DNA from: Datnioides undecimradiatus
Taxonomy: Eukaryota > Chordata > Actinopteri > Lobotiformes > Datnioididae
Assembly: GCA_008933995.1 (NCBI GenBank)
Contig: WARS01000071.1
Location: forward strand, 1,437,780-1,501,779
Direction of reading: 5' to 3'
DNA: 64,000 nucleotides
Shown here: positions 46,450 through 57,612 of the stretch, piece after piece
Layout: every line of letters starts with the position of its first letter
Numbering within the stretch: the stretch's first letter is position 1
Notes under the pieces: generated by a model
What the model saw: only the letters and a program-made list of their open reading frames with translations
Databases searched by the model: none
What the model was told of the DNA's origin: nothing
Program-made: the position numbers and the translations under genes

Positions 46450-46800
46450 GGAGGGCCGAAGAACAGACGATTCATCTGACGGTAAATCTGTCAGATTTCA
46501 CTTTTCATAAAGACTGGGAAGAAGAAAGCGAGCGCCGATGAAGTCGCCAGGGCGCTCATCTCTCTTCGCCCTGTGAAAGCGAGAGCGAGCGGCGCTCCCG
46601 TTCTCGTTTAATCGGCTCCGACTGGAAATCCAGCGGCTGATTTTCTCTGAGTGGAGAGGAATTTCTGGGCTTTGTGAAGTTGTCAAGTGCTTTGAGCTCG
46701 TGCAGAGCTGAGCCGACATGAACAACCTGAAATTGCAGGTAAATTATGAAAATAGCTGGTGACTCAATGCGGCACAATGAAGTCAGTAAAATGTGCCAAA
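46450..46800. other. Candidate conserved non-coding element
   Basis: Non-repetitive, mixed GC block with GTTTAATCGGCTCCGAC, TTGTCAAGTGCTTTGAGC and GGTAAATTATGAAAATAGC. No splice-flanked exon was found. Inference from composition. Confidence 0.3.
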
Positions 46801-48190
46801 TTTAATCTTTTTCACCAAATTACACTCTTTTGTTTGTTTGATTACATGCTAAGGAAGTGGAAAGTACAATTCAAGCTCAAACTGCCAGAGCAGAACAATG
46901 AAAACCCTCAAAAACAATGGCTTCATCATAATATTGTCATTATAAGCTTGGTTTTAACATATAAAGCTACTGAAAACACACAAATGTTCCAGGAAACGGC
47001 GAGAAATTCTACAAAAACACCAACACGAGGAGCAAAACACAAGCTTCACCCTGCTCCCTGCCCATCAGAAGAGATCTGAGGTGCTTTCACAAGCCTCTGC
47101 TGATTGTTCCACTTGTCTCGAGCGCCGCGTTCAAGTTTCTTAATCGCAGGACGAACGAGGCGATGATCTTCGAGGACAAAATGGTTTTAAGTATGTTTAA
47201 AGTAAGAAAGCAGGGCGCTCATCACTTCTCTCGATCTCAGCTTTCACTGAAACAGCTCGTTTTGTTTTATCAGAGTTTAACTGATTTATTATCAATTTAA
47301 AAGTTTTCTGAGCATCAGAGAAAATAAAATCCAAGTGCTGAGCAGACTAAGGAGCAGGGGGCGCTGTTCTGCAGAGGAAAGAGTCAGCACAGTAAAGATG
47401 AACTGTTTCTAACTGTTAAACAGAAGCGGTCCCAGGATACGACCCTGCGGCACACCTTCAGTGCAGCTTCTACAACAGAGATGGTTTCGTTAAATCCAAT
47501 AACTTCAGTGTCAGAAGCTTTGGATGAATCATAAACAGCAGGAGAATCCATCCTGTTTGTCAGTGAACACACCAGCAGCAGCGTTTCAGACGTTTAAGGC
47601 CAAAAAACATTCAAACCCAGAGTCAAACTGAACAATCGATCGATCGTTATAACAAACACGTGCACCGAATGCTGTTATTAAAGGACAAATAATCACTAAA
47701 CTGCCAAATGTGGATGAATCCGCCACTGAAAATAGTCCCAAACTGACCCACTGTGTCCTCCTGCAACATCTGCACCAAACTACAGTGAGTCTGAGTGCTG
47801 AGCTGCAGGGATGTACTGACGGAGCAAAGCACAGAACATAAAGTATAAACCGGCACCGGCAGCCGGATCACACTGACCAGTTATTACAGCTGAAATGTTT
47901 AGCATGGTGGAGTAATACCTGTTCAACAGCCCACCTGTTGGAGACCCACCACTAAACTCCTCTCTGTCCTCTCCATTTCCTCCCAATGAGCAGAGCTAAA
48001 CATCTCTTCAGTGTGTTGTTGTTGTTGTTTATCAGCGGTGTCGGTAATGAGCCGTCCTAATCTGCATACAGATGAACGGCAGCGATAAACAGGGTTCAGG
48101 GCGATCGCAGTGACTCAGTAACACACACTTATCTGTCTCCTCCCTCTCTGGTGTTTGGATGTAAAGAAGAGAATCAGTTATAGTGTGTGT
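46801..48190. other. Unique non-coding DNA
   Basis: No exon recognised. A CGATCGATCG patch lies near 47636 and a (GTT)n run at 48016-48028. Confidence 0.45.
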
Positions 48191-48195
48191 TGAAT

Positions 48196-48196
<1 letters not shown>

Positions 48197-48238
<42 letters not shown>
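48197..48238. repeat. (CA)21 microsatellite
   Basis: Pure 42-bp array. Confidence 0.95.
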
Positions 48239-48239
<1 letters not shown>

Positions 48240-48619
48240 CTTAAAAGTTCATTTACATTGCCAGTGATCTTAAACCTGCTGTTTCAGCCACTTTCATTTC
48301 AGAGTTCATTGGTTTTTATGATTTAAAATACAGATTTTAGCCACTTTAGCTTGTAAAATACCATCTTTTATGTATTTGTTAGTTGATGATATGATAAACA
48401 CAACATGTTTTGAGCATAATTAGACAGTTTTTGTTAATCCAGCAGCACTTTCCTGCATTACATGCTGCAGGACTGTCAGTTTGTTTTGTCTGAATGATGA
48501 AAAATGAATGAAAAGCGTTAAAAAGGTGTTTTACTGTGAGCTGCCAGAGCAATAACAGTCGGGTGGGTGAGTCTGATGCTCTCAGCTGATGGAGCCACGC
48601 CGCACAGACTGACAGCGAT

Positions 48620-48644
48620 CATGATGATGATGATGATGATGATG
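48620..48644. repeat. (ATG)8 microsatellite
   Basis: Short trinucleotide array. Confidence 0.9.
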
Positions 48645-48801
48645 ACTGTGGTGAAGATTATGAGAGGTGCAAAGCAGTAAAGTGCACCCAGGATGAATAA
48701 TTAACAGCCTCTTTCATCTATTGTCTATTTTTACCAGAGTGGAGGTGAGAGGAGCAGCTAATGTTTCAACTTTCATCCAAGAACAAAGGAGCTTGTAGAG
48801 C

Positions 48802-48881
48802 AGGAGGAGGAGGAGGAAGAGGTGGAGGTGGAGGAGGAAGAGGAGGAGGAGGAAGAGGTGGAGGAGGAGGAGGAGGAGGAG
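48802..48881. repeat. (GGA)n purine tract
   Basis: About 80 bp of GGA with GGT and AGA variants; purine-only on the plus strand except for three GGT units. Further purine-rich DNA continues to about 49280. Confidence 0.93.
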
Positions 48882-49489
48882 TCCATAATCAGGCTTTTGG
48901 GGTAAAACCTCATAAACACAGTGTTCTTCCTGAGGCCATGAGGGCAGATGGTTAATGGGAGCAGGGGAGGAGGTGCCAGGAGGGCAGGGGAAGAGGAAGA
49001 GGAGGAGAAGCTCATTTTACAGACAACCGAGAGGAGGCAGGAGGTGATGGGGAATGGCAGATGTGAAGAGCAGACAGTGGAGAAAAAAAAACAAGCGGCG
49101 AGATTTGAGAAATGAGGGCCTCTTGTGCCACGGCTGATGGAGAAGGAACAGTCAAGACGTGGACGGTGGAGCAGAAGAAGGAACAAGAGATTGGACGGGA
49201 GGGAGGGAGCGCGGGAGGGAGAGGAGCAATGAGCAGAAAATGGAAGAAGAGGGACGAGGAGAGGAGCAGCAGGTGGAAAGTATGAGGAGGAGTAAATGAG
49301 GTGGATAAACACAGGAGGGGAATCGCCGTAGAGTCATTCGCCTGGAAGGCAGCAGGAAACTCTCGGATCAATTCTGCATCACAGCCAAAGGTTTCCTTAC
49401 TCCCAACACATCAACCGAGCGACCAATCGTCACGCAGCAGCAGCTCGGACGCCTGTTCTGTAGATTAGAACATCTGAAACCAAAGATGT

Positions 49490-50000
49490 TGTCTTAACTT
49501 CCTCTAACTGTAACTAAAATGAAGCCCGGCGTGACAAGGCGCCGCCATCTTGCTCAGGTGGAGTCTGTGCAGGAGTGTTCGAAGTCCCGCCCACTTTAGC
49601 TGTCAATCATGAGACCCCGCCCCCTTGTCACATCATCAATAACTGATTAAAACCAAACTGATCAGAGAAATGATGAGCTGAACAAACATCAGCGTGATGA
49701 GAACGAGCTGATGACAGGAACCATCAGCTGACATGGAGGGGGCGGGGCTTATGAGCTGTACTGCAGCCAGACACCAGGGGGCGGGGCTTATGAGCTGTAC
49801 TGCAGCCAGACACCAGGGGCGGGCGCAGGAGCTGTAGTGCAGCCAGACACCAGGGGCGGGCTATAAGCCGTGCTGCAGCCAGACACCAGGGGGCGGGGCT
49901 TATGAGCTGTAGTGCAGCCAGACACCAGGGGCGGGCTTACGAAAGCTGCACTGCTGCAGACACCAGGGGGCGGGGCTTTCGAGCTGTGCTGCAGGTGTTT
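49490..50000 (+). mobile_element. MITE-like element with 39-bp minisatellite, copy 2 (about 7 units)
   Basis: Homologous to 11508-11978 in opposite orientation. Shared landmarks in order are GGCGCCGCCATCTTGCTC (about 49540), CCCGCCCACTTTAGCTGTCA, CATCAATAACTGATT, ACTGATCAGAGAAATGA, AACAAACATCAGCGTGATGA and CATCAGCTGACATGGAGG. Then about seven variable units follow (49737-49995), built on AGGGGGCGGGGCTTATGAGC plus GCAGCCAGACACC. The left terminal repeat is degenerate, and I do not see the right one. Confidence 0.75.
49737..49995 (+). repeat. 39-bp minisatellite, about 7 units
   Basis: Units vary from 36 to 39 bp; three of them carry a shorter AGGGGCGGGC start. The array is internal to the element above. 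Confidence 0.9.
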
Positions 50001-50279
50001 TTCTAGTTTTCCTGCGCTCTCCGCCACAGATTAATAAGCGGCGTGACAATAAACACACTACAGATCATCTTCAAACCACAAATAACCTGATTTCTGTTTT
50101 TATTTTCATCCTAAACACAAACTTGTGGATGCATATTTCTTCTCCAGCTGCAGCAGCATCGATCTGCAGCTCATTGCTCTACATTATCTGCACACAGACA
50201 GCAGTGTGTTACAACGCAGCGCAGCACACTAGTCTGTAACTGAGTGTGTATAGAAGTGCATCGATTGCTGCTGCTGCTT

Positions 50280-50280
<1 letters not shown>
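50001..50280. other. Unique spacer
   Basis: Nothing recognised. Confidence 0.4.

Positions 50281-50281
<1 letters not shown>

Positions 50282-50317
<36 letters not shown>
50282..50317. repeat. (GT)18 microsatellite
   Basis: Pure 36-bp array followed by pyrimidine-rich DNA to about 50650. Confidence 0.95.
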
Positions 50318-50319
<2 letters not shown>

Positions 50320-50669
50320 CCAGAGCCTAGCAGATGGATCTGGTCCTGTGGCGATGCTAAGCTAATCAGGTTAGCCACCGGACGGACGGAAGGAAACATT
50401 TCGTCCTCTCTCTGCGCCATCTCCTCGCTTCCTTTCACACCTTCCTCCCATCTCCTCACTTCCTTCTCCTGCTCTCTCTCCATCACCCTCCTCCACAGTC
50501 ACTTCCTTCCTCCTGAATCTCCTCAGCTGTCCCTCCCTCCCTCACTGAGCATCACATCTCTGACACAACAGGAGGCCATTTCAAATCAATGGCTTTTCCC
50601 TCCTTCCAGCCGCCTTTCCATCATCTCCCGCGGTTCCACATCTTCCCACAAATAAACACAATCCTGCAA

Positions 50670-51070
50670 ACGCCCATCTCAAGATGTCGACAGGGACACA
50701 TTTCCAGACTTTTCAGCTTCATACACGCCACTGCTTCAAACTCCTGCACAGAGTAATAATTCCCCGGCTTGTTCCGCACGCCATCGCGCTGCATCCTCGC
50801 GAGACGGAGTCACGGAGTGGCTGGCGGCCTTCTGCAAACACCAATTATACACCGAGAAATGGATAAGCTTTTACTTAAAAGGAGCTCCAGAGCAGCGGAG
50901 AATCACTGTCGGCAACGTAAATCAGTCAACCGTGGTTATTATTATTGCTACGGGGAAACGCCAAAATACAGCGCTTGGTGAAGAATGAAGGCGTGAGAGC
51001 TGACGACAATCCAGAGAGTGTTTTCATTCCTCGCTCAACTTAAATTAACTGAATATTTGTAGTCATGCCA
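50670..51070. other. Candidate conserved non-coding element
   Basis: Non-repetitive block with CAGAGTAATAATTCCCCGGC, AACACCAATTATACACCG and TCAACTTAAATTAACTG. No supported exon. Inference from composition. Confidence 0.3.
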
Positions 51071-51099
51071 GACGGCAGGGTATTTCACCTATTTTAGTC

Positions 51100-51310
51100 C
51101 GTCTGCTGATTATTATTGAAATGAATCACTTAGTCAAATATCAGAAAACAGTGAAGAAACAGATTTCACAGCGACGCCCGGCCTGTTTTTATATTTTTAC
51201 TAAAATCTTTCAGGTTTCAACATTTTACTGAAACAGAGCTTCTCTCTGTGACTGAGCAGCGACTCAGCAGTGATGTGACTCTGCAAAGGTCAGAAGCTGC
51301 TTTCTGAAAC
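51100..51310 (+). repeat. Interspersed repeat leading into family B array
   Basis: GATTATTATTGAAATGAATCACTTAG, then TTTCACAGCGACGCCCGGCC and CAGGTTTCAACATTTTACTGA are paralleled at 38315-38535. Then AGCAGTGATGTGACTCTGCAAAGG is paralleled at 29505 and, inverted, at 34560-34600. Confidence 0.65.
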
Positions 51311-51670
51311 ACATCACTGTATTAAAGCAGAGACTCAGCTTCAATGCTCTGCAGAGACTCTCTGGAGTCACAGCAACACATCACTGTATTAAAGCAGAGA
51401 CTCAGCTTCAATGCTCTGCAGAGACTCTGGAGTCACAGCAACACATCACTGTATTAAAGCAGAGACTCAGCCTCAATGCTCTGCAGAGACTCTGGAGTCA
51501 CAGCAACACATGACTGTATTAAAGCAGAGACTCAGTTTCACGTGTTTCAGAGATTCTGGAGCTGCAGCAACACATGACTGTGCTAGCAGGATCAGCTTCA
51601 ATGCTCTTTGCAGAGACTTGGAGTCACAGCAACACATGACTGTATTAAAGCAGTGACTGCGCTTCAGTGC
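51310..51670 (+). repeat. 65-bp tandem repeat, about 5-6 units (family B)
   Basis: Each unit runs CACATCACTGTATTAAAGCA, GAGACTCAGCTTCAATGCTC, TGCAGAGACTCTGGAGTCAC, AGCAA. The first three units are nearly identical and later ones are more diverged, one carrying CACGTGTTTCAGAGATTC. The inverted two-unit copy at 34430 shares the unit. Confidence 0.92.
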
Positions 51671-51674
51671 TTCA

Positions 51675-53195
51675 TTATAAGCAAACTGTCTGTCTCTGAG
51701 TTATACAACACCACAAGGCCATCAAACATCAGTACAATATGATGATGAGACACCGCGAGTGTGTGTGGCGCATGTTTGCCTCGGCACAGGTGAGGTGTGT
51801 CACAGGTTTCTGGCTATTGAGGTAACACAGCTTAAACCCAGATGTTCGCGCTTTCAGACCCAATCAGACAACGTTTAGCCACAACTTCCTGTGTGTGATG
51901 TCACGCGACCAAAGCATATGGTCGCCAATAGCAACGCTGAACCCACAGCAAACCTCCCTCTGCTGGGCGGAGGACACCACGTCTTGGTGTAGTTTCGACA
52001 GGAGCAACGTCAGGTAAGTGAGCCGGACAGGAAGTCGGTCGCACTTTCAAAATAAAACACCCAGTGCAGACCTCTGACCGACAGAGAACCCACAGCAGGA
52101 GACGAAAACAAAGGAAGAACACAGGAAGTCAACAACACGCCCGGCTTGCGTGCAGGAGCCGCCTGCTTGCGGAAACTAAGTCATTAGTTGCTTCAGGCGA
52201 CTCGCCACGGGCGCGGCGCTTGTTTTAGTGACTCACACTTCACGGAAAGGCCCTCAGCCAAAGATGAATGAGAAAATCCACCAAGGTGGACACGCGGAGG
52301 AGTTTGGTGGTGGAGGCGGAGGTGGTGCTACTTGCTCTGCCTTTTTGTTCTTTTGAAATGAGCAGCCGTGGAGGTGGTGGTGGTGCAGAGCCGGACCCTG
52401 AAGCCTCCCTCGCTGTTAAATTGGCATCCTTCCACCCACCTACCTCCCCCACCCATCACTCTCCCGCATCACCCCACCTGCTCCTTGTTTATCTGCCCTC
52501 CCCTTCCCCCTCCTCCCCCAACAAGAACTTCCTTCACCCTGCCAACTCCATCCCCCGCCTGCCGCTGCCCTCTCTCGCCTCCACTCCCATTGGGCCTGCC
52601 ACTCCCCCAATCAGTCTGCCTCCCCACACTCTCCTCCCCACACTCAGCTCCTCCCACCTCCACCCTCCCAGCATGCGCTCACATGTTTCTATTCTACACC
52701 CATCAGAGCAAGAACCGCCTCTCTCTCTCTCTGCCTTTCTTCTGCCGCTGGCCTCCGGCCCGCGAGTCATGGTTTGTTGGTTTCATGGAAACTGATCCAG
52801 GTTGGGATGTCCGCTAGAGAGATAAAGTTGATTTGATGGAATTCTACCAGGATGGAAAAGGAGGAGGGAGTAGGACAAGACAGGGATTGCTGGTCGCCGC
52901 CATCCACAACATCACAGCGCTTAAAGTGGTTTGTTCTGTGAGGAGCTGTGATTGGTTGTGATTGGCCAGAGGGACAAACAGGCAACGAGGCCGCAGCACA
53001 GCGCCGAACCGCCGCACTGTGCACGCACGAGGAACCATTTCATGACGAGAGACAAAAATGTCTCTAGGCCCTGTATTTCATAAAACTCATACAGAAATAT
53101 GGCAAATCATTGATTCCTAATCACAACGCCTGTCGTTACTATGGATACCAAGTTAAGTTTAATTTGAATGATTTTCAGCATTTATTCAAAAGAAA
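51675..53195. other. Non-coding stretch with pyrimidine-rich block
   Basis: A C-rich, purine-poor block lies at 52430-52680 with many CCC runs. A 175-codon open frame covers it but is Pro/Ser/Leu-rich and has no recognisable domain. No exon is supported. Confidence 0.5.
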
Positions 53196-53200
53196 ACTGT

Positions 53201-53222
53201 AAAAAAAAAAAAAAAAAAAAAA
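53201..53222. repeat. (A)22 homopolymer
   Basis: An adenine run that could be a retroelement tail, but no element body is recognisable upstream. Confidence 0.9.
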
Positions 53223-53444
53223 GGAGAAAGGAGAAAAATAGGCCGAAGTTTGTGCAACAGGCATAATTCGATCCTGTGAGTTATCGCCCCAGAGCATCCG
53301 TGCATAGAATAAAGGATAAATATCAGGACGAAGACGCTGCAGCTGAAGAGAAACAGGCGACGCTCAGTCGATGGAGACAAACATGAGTCCAGGCAGAGCG
53401 CCGGGTTCAGACGTGCAGCGAAGAGGTGCCGCATGTTGCAACAG

Positions 53445-53480
<36 letters not shown>

Positions 53481-53762
53481 CAGAGCGGTGATGCTGCTGA
53501 TGCGGCAGATGGTGCACAGGACAACTGACCACTCGCAGTGAAGCATCACAATCAGCAACAACCCACATTAAAGGAGCAGGTGACGGGTGTTGTCATGTGA
53601 CCAGAAAGGAAGCGAGTAAACTTCCAAAGAGAGAAGGTAAACACAGGAAATAATAAATAAACAAACAACCTGTTAGCAGGATGCTGCCATAGTAGACGCT
53701 GACAGACAGATCTACATTTCTAGGAACCTGTCTGTTGGGTCAACGTGATACAACATGAGATT

Positions 53763-53763
<1 letters not shown>

Positions 53764-53793
<30 letters not shown>
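53764..53793. repeat. (ATT)10 microsatellite
   Basis: Pure trinucleotide array followed by (GTT)n. Confidence 0.92.
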
Positions 53794-53794
<1 letters not shown>

Positions 53795-53990
53795 GTTGTT
53801 GTTGTATTTTTTTATCTTTTATTATTTTATTTATAATGACCCGCTTTCTCTACTGATTCCCCAATAAACTTCACAGTATTCATCACAGATGACTGCGTCG
53901 TCTGAGCGCTGGACCTCCGGCGCATCTTTTCTGATGAGTCATCTGCGCGGCCATGGCTGTGATTTCCACGGGTTGGTGCAGCGTAATGGG

Positions 53991-53991
<1 letters not shown>

Positions 53992-54026
<35 letters not shown>
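53992..54026. repeat. (CA)n microsatellite
   Basis: Pure array of about 35 bp. Confidence 0.93.
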
Positions 54027-54030
<4 letters not shown>

Positions 54031-54269
54031 ATCATTCTGACCTGCGCCTGATAAACACAGCGAGGGAACATTTAAGGCACAGACGCGTCAGACGGGCAAA
54101 CATGGCGGCCACTCAGCAATCAGACCGACGACCACGAGGACGAAGACGTCTCAGGTCTGATTGCAGCCGCGCTCCTGCAGAGATCGATGAGCGGCTGGAG
54201 GGAAGAGGAGAGGATCATTTCTGAACTGAGAGAGGGGTGAAGATATTGATAAGAGGCAGGCTGGCTGGA

Positions 54270-54304
54270 CACACACACACACACTCACACACACACACAC
54301 ACAC
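54270..54304. repeat. (AC)n microsatellite with one interruption
   Basis: CA array complementary to the GT array starting 83 bp downstream. Confidence 0.9.
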
Positions 54305-54384
54305 AAAGGATTAATGGGGCGCAGGCCGAGGAGCTCCACTGCAGAATATTGATTGCTGAGAAAAACGACATGAACAGGAGGAGG

Positions 54385-54386
<2 letters not shown>

Positions 54387-54454
<68 letters not shown>
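54387..54454. repeat. (GT)34 microsatellite
   Basis: Longest pure dinucleotide array in the window, 68 bp. Confidence 0.96.
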
Positions 54455-54458
<4 letters not shown>

Positions 54459-54962
54459 GGGTGGGGGGTATCGCCACTGAAACACACACATGAACTAATA
54501 ACACTTGATGCAGCAGCTTCAAGATAAAGGCAACGAATCGGCTGGCAGATCGACGGCGCGAGGACAAAATGGTCAACAAACACGAGGAAATAAACCCGGT
54601 GCAGGCAGGTAGACAGACAGCTATAAAGCCTGTCTGTCAGCACGCCGGGGTCCTGTCTGTGTGTGTGTGTGTGGGGGGGTTATAAAAAGCCTCGCACAGT
54701 TCACAGCACAGAGGAGACGACGGCTATAATCTCTGGGCCACGCTTGCCACTGACTCGGCCAAGCAGAGACACAGAGAGGATAACTACTGCTGGTCACGTG
54801 ATTAGAAGTTCCCCGGCGATAGACCTGCCTTCGCCCGCTTTCACGTGGCACCCACTAACCTGATTTCACCCTCCGGTGGGATTCAACGCCGTAAAGACCG
54901 GGAGGGAAACAGAGCGAGCCTGATGTGTCGGTTTCACAGCAGCTGACTGATGGTGTGTTATC

Positions 54963-54965
<3 letters not shown>

Positions 54966-55000
<35 letters not shown>
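54966..55000. repeat. (CA)n microsatellite
   Basis: Pure array of about 35 bp. Confidence 0.94.
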
Positions 55001-55003
<3 letters not shown>

Positions 55004-55875
55004 AACAGTTCCTGAGCTCAGTAGCCGCCTCAGCAGACAGCGCCAAGGTGTCAAGCCTGCCTGAATTCAGAGACGCTTCATGCAGTCGAGCCTCAGACGA
55101 TGCATCGCCTCTTCGGCTGGAGGCGACTCTCAGCAGCTGACGACCAGATAAAGCGTGTTTTTAAACACGCTACAAACAGGGGGCGTTCAGGAGCCAGGCG
55201 GGTTTGTTGTACAGAGACTGTTTCTGTGCCTATCAGCTGATGCTACAACAACAACCTGCAGCTCGCCATCAGCTGAACCAAGCTTCCTGCTGGACAGCAA
55301 CAATTCAAACATGGTCACGCCGCAGAGACGCTATGACTCTGGACGTGATTCTCTGCAACATCACTGTCACCAGTTCAGCCAAGTCTACGCTAGGATCCCG
55401 ATCTGCCTTTCATTATGACATCACAGCAAAGTCGACCATTGACCTTTTCGGATGTAAATGATGTCAATTCATTTTATCCAATGAGATGCTTCTGTGAAAT
55501 GATGCCATAATTATCGTTTAACAGCCAAAGCAACATGATTTGTGACATCGCTACAGGTTTGAGGCATAAAATGATCCACGTGAGTCACAACTCGATGTTA
55601 AAAGGCACATTTCACAAAATAAACAACTGAACACTACAGAAGAAGAGAGATCAGACGCTCCATCGTGACCTTTCTATCCTCATGAAGGAAACCAGATGCT
55701 CCAGAACTATTTAGGTGTTCGCAGGAAATAAAATAATCATTTCATGAATAATAAATAATAAACGTCTAGTTGTAAATTAAATTTTAACTCTGGAGGCCAC
55801 AGAACATCTTATCTGCCCTGAGCTGCAAGGAAGTGCAGGCAGAGATCCAACCACAGACAGACGGGCACCGCTACA
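55001..55875. other. Unique non-coding DNA
   Basis: No exon or repeat family recognised. Confidence 0.45.
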
Positions 55876-55879
55876 GCTA

Positions 55880-55894
55880 CACACACACACACAG

Positions 55895-55951
<57 letters not shown>
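55880..55951. repeat. (AC)n microsatellite, interrupted once
   Basis: About 72 bp of AC with a GACGC break near 55893; a (GT)n array of about 31 bp follows at 56022-56052 as its complement. Confidence 0.95.
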
Positions 55952-55953
<2 letters not shown>

Positions 55954-56016
55954 GGGTTGAACATATTCTGATTATTCTAAACCACAAGAGGAGGTCGCCT
56001 GTTCATGCTGTTCGTC

Positions 56017-56058
<42 letters not shown>

Positions 56059-56089
56059 TGATGAGCCAAGAACAAAATGACCAGGCAGA

Positions 56090-56390
56090 CGGCAGAGAGA
56101 GACAGGCAGACAGAGAGAGAGACAGGCAGACAGAGATAGAGACAGACAGACAGAGAGAGACAGGCAGACAGAGATAGAGACAGACAGAGAGAGACAGGCA
56201 GACGGCAGAGACAGGCAGACAGAGAGAGAGACAGGCAGACAGAGAGAGAGACAGACAGACAGAGAGAGACAGGCAGACAGAGATAGAGACAGACAGACAG
56301 AGATAGAGACAGACAGACAGAGAGAGACAGGCAGACAGAGATAGAGACAGACAGACAGAGAGAGACAGGCAGACAGAGATAGAGACATGT
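56090..56390. repeat. GACA/GATA-containing minisatellite (~300 bp)
   Basis: Built from GACAGACAGAGAGAGACAGG and CAGACAGAGATAGAGA blocks arranged in repeating combinations of roughly 30-36 bp. Serine/leucine/cysteine-rich open frames on the minus strand come from it. Confidence 0.93.
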
Positions 56391-56399
56391 GACAGAGCA

Positions 56400-57385
56400 C
56401 TACTACTCTTCTCCACACAGGTACTGACCTTGTCTTGATATTAGATAAGCACTGTGTGTGTGCGGTGCGCGCAAGGCAAGGCAGCGTGTCTGAGAGATGA
56501 CATGTCCTCTGTCAGTAATATGAATCACATCTGTTACCGACGGCTCGTTAAAACTTTACGCGTTTGTTAACTCGGGATTTGACGACTCATCGAATTCCTG
56601 AGTCAGGTAGTATTCCGTAAAACACACAAAGTGAACAGGAGCTGAAGTCACATCATTGTATTTGTGTGTTTTGCTACGTGCACGCGGCTCCAAACACCGT
56701 TTAAAGCTAAACCAGCTGACATTTGAGGAAAGCTCCAGAACGACAGATCTTTACTCATCCTGGAGGAGATGATCCAGCAGCCGCTGCCGCAAAGACAGAT
56801 AAGATTAGATATTAATGAAAAAGAAATATAAAAATCCAGAACAACCTAAAGGAAAGTTTCCCCACTTTTGCATCACTGCAGCAGACATGTCTTAGTGTTG
56901 AAACCAGACGTCTGGCGCTGTTTAAATTCGCCGCCTCGGTGATCATCACAAACCACATGAAACAGTCAGACGCATTACCTATCGCCGTATACAGACCACG
57001 TCTACAGATAGTCCCAGACACGAGGACGCCGGAGTCATAAATACATCCCTCTGTCCTTTCACTCTTGCCATTAGTGTGAAACCATATATCCACTGGAAGC
57101 AAGGAAATCTAATTTCACAGGTCAAACAGTGCAAGGCCGCAGAAAGCGAAAGTGAAGGAACAGGAGCCCAGCATCCACTCCGCCATGTCAACAATCCGCT
57201 TGTCAGAGACACAAACAAACGTCTTCCCTACCTGTGACACTCCAAAGGAAGCAGAGGAAACAAAGATGGTCACACGCCTGCACTTATCAACACAAATATC
57301 ACACATACAGGCGGCTAATTTGTTTCTGGTGATGTCACTTGCAGTGGTGACTGGAGCATGGAGTTGCTGTATCAGGTCAACTGGT
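56400..57385. other. Unique non-coding DNA
   Basis: No exon supported. A 96-codon minus-strand open frame at 57115-57405 shows no recognised domain. Confidence 0.45.
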
Positions 57386-57389
57386 ATTA

Positions 57390-57612
57390 ACACGCCCCTT
57401 TTCACAGCATCAACAACTGATTCAACCCAAACTGATCAGAGAAATGATCAGTTGAACAAACATCAGCGTGATGACTGCAGCCAGACACCAGGGGGCGGGG
57501 CTTATGAGCTGTACTGCAGCCAGACACCAGGGGGCGGGGCTTATGATCCCTCCGCCAACAGGGCATACTTTTGGCCAACTGTCATGTCGGCCATCTTTCT
57601 GTACAATCTTTG
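57390..57612 (+). mobile_element. MITE-like element with 39-bp minisatellite, copy 3 (about 2 units)
   Basis: Carries CGCCCCTTTTCACAGCATCAACAACTGATT, ACTGATCAGAGAAATGATCAGTTG and AACAAACATCAGCGTGATGA. It then has two 39-bp units (57476-57548) and the right terminal motif CATGTCGGCCATCTTTCTGTACAATC. The left part is missing, so this copy is truncated or deleted. Confidence 0.75.

Noticed and set aside
51310..51670. Regular repeats that might suggest a CRISPR-like array
   Set aside because: Units are tandem without unique spacers, in an animal genome, and vary by point changes as in a minisatellite.
52268..52817. Plus-strand Pro/Ser/Leu-rich frames of 149-175 codons
   Set aside because: Overlapping frames are all open because the DNA is C/T-rich; no domain or splice evidence.
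53201..53222. A(22) as a retroposed gene or SINE tail
   Set aside because: Nothing upstream resembles an mRNA, LINE or SINE body, and no target-site duplication was seen.
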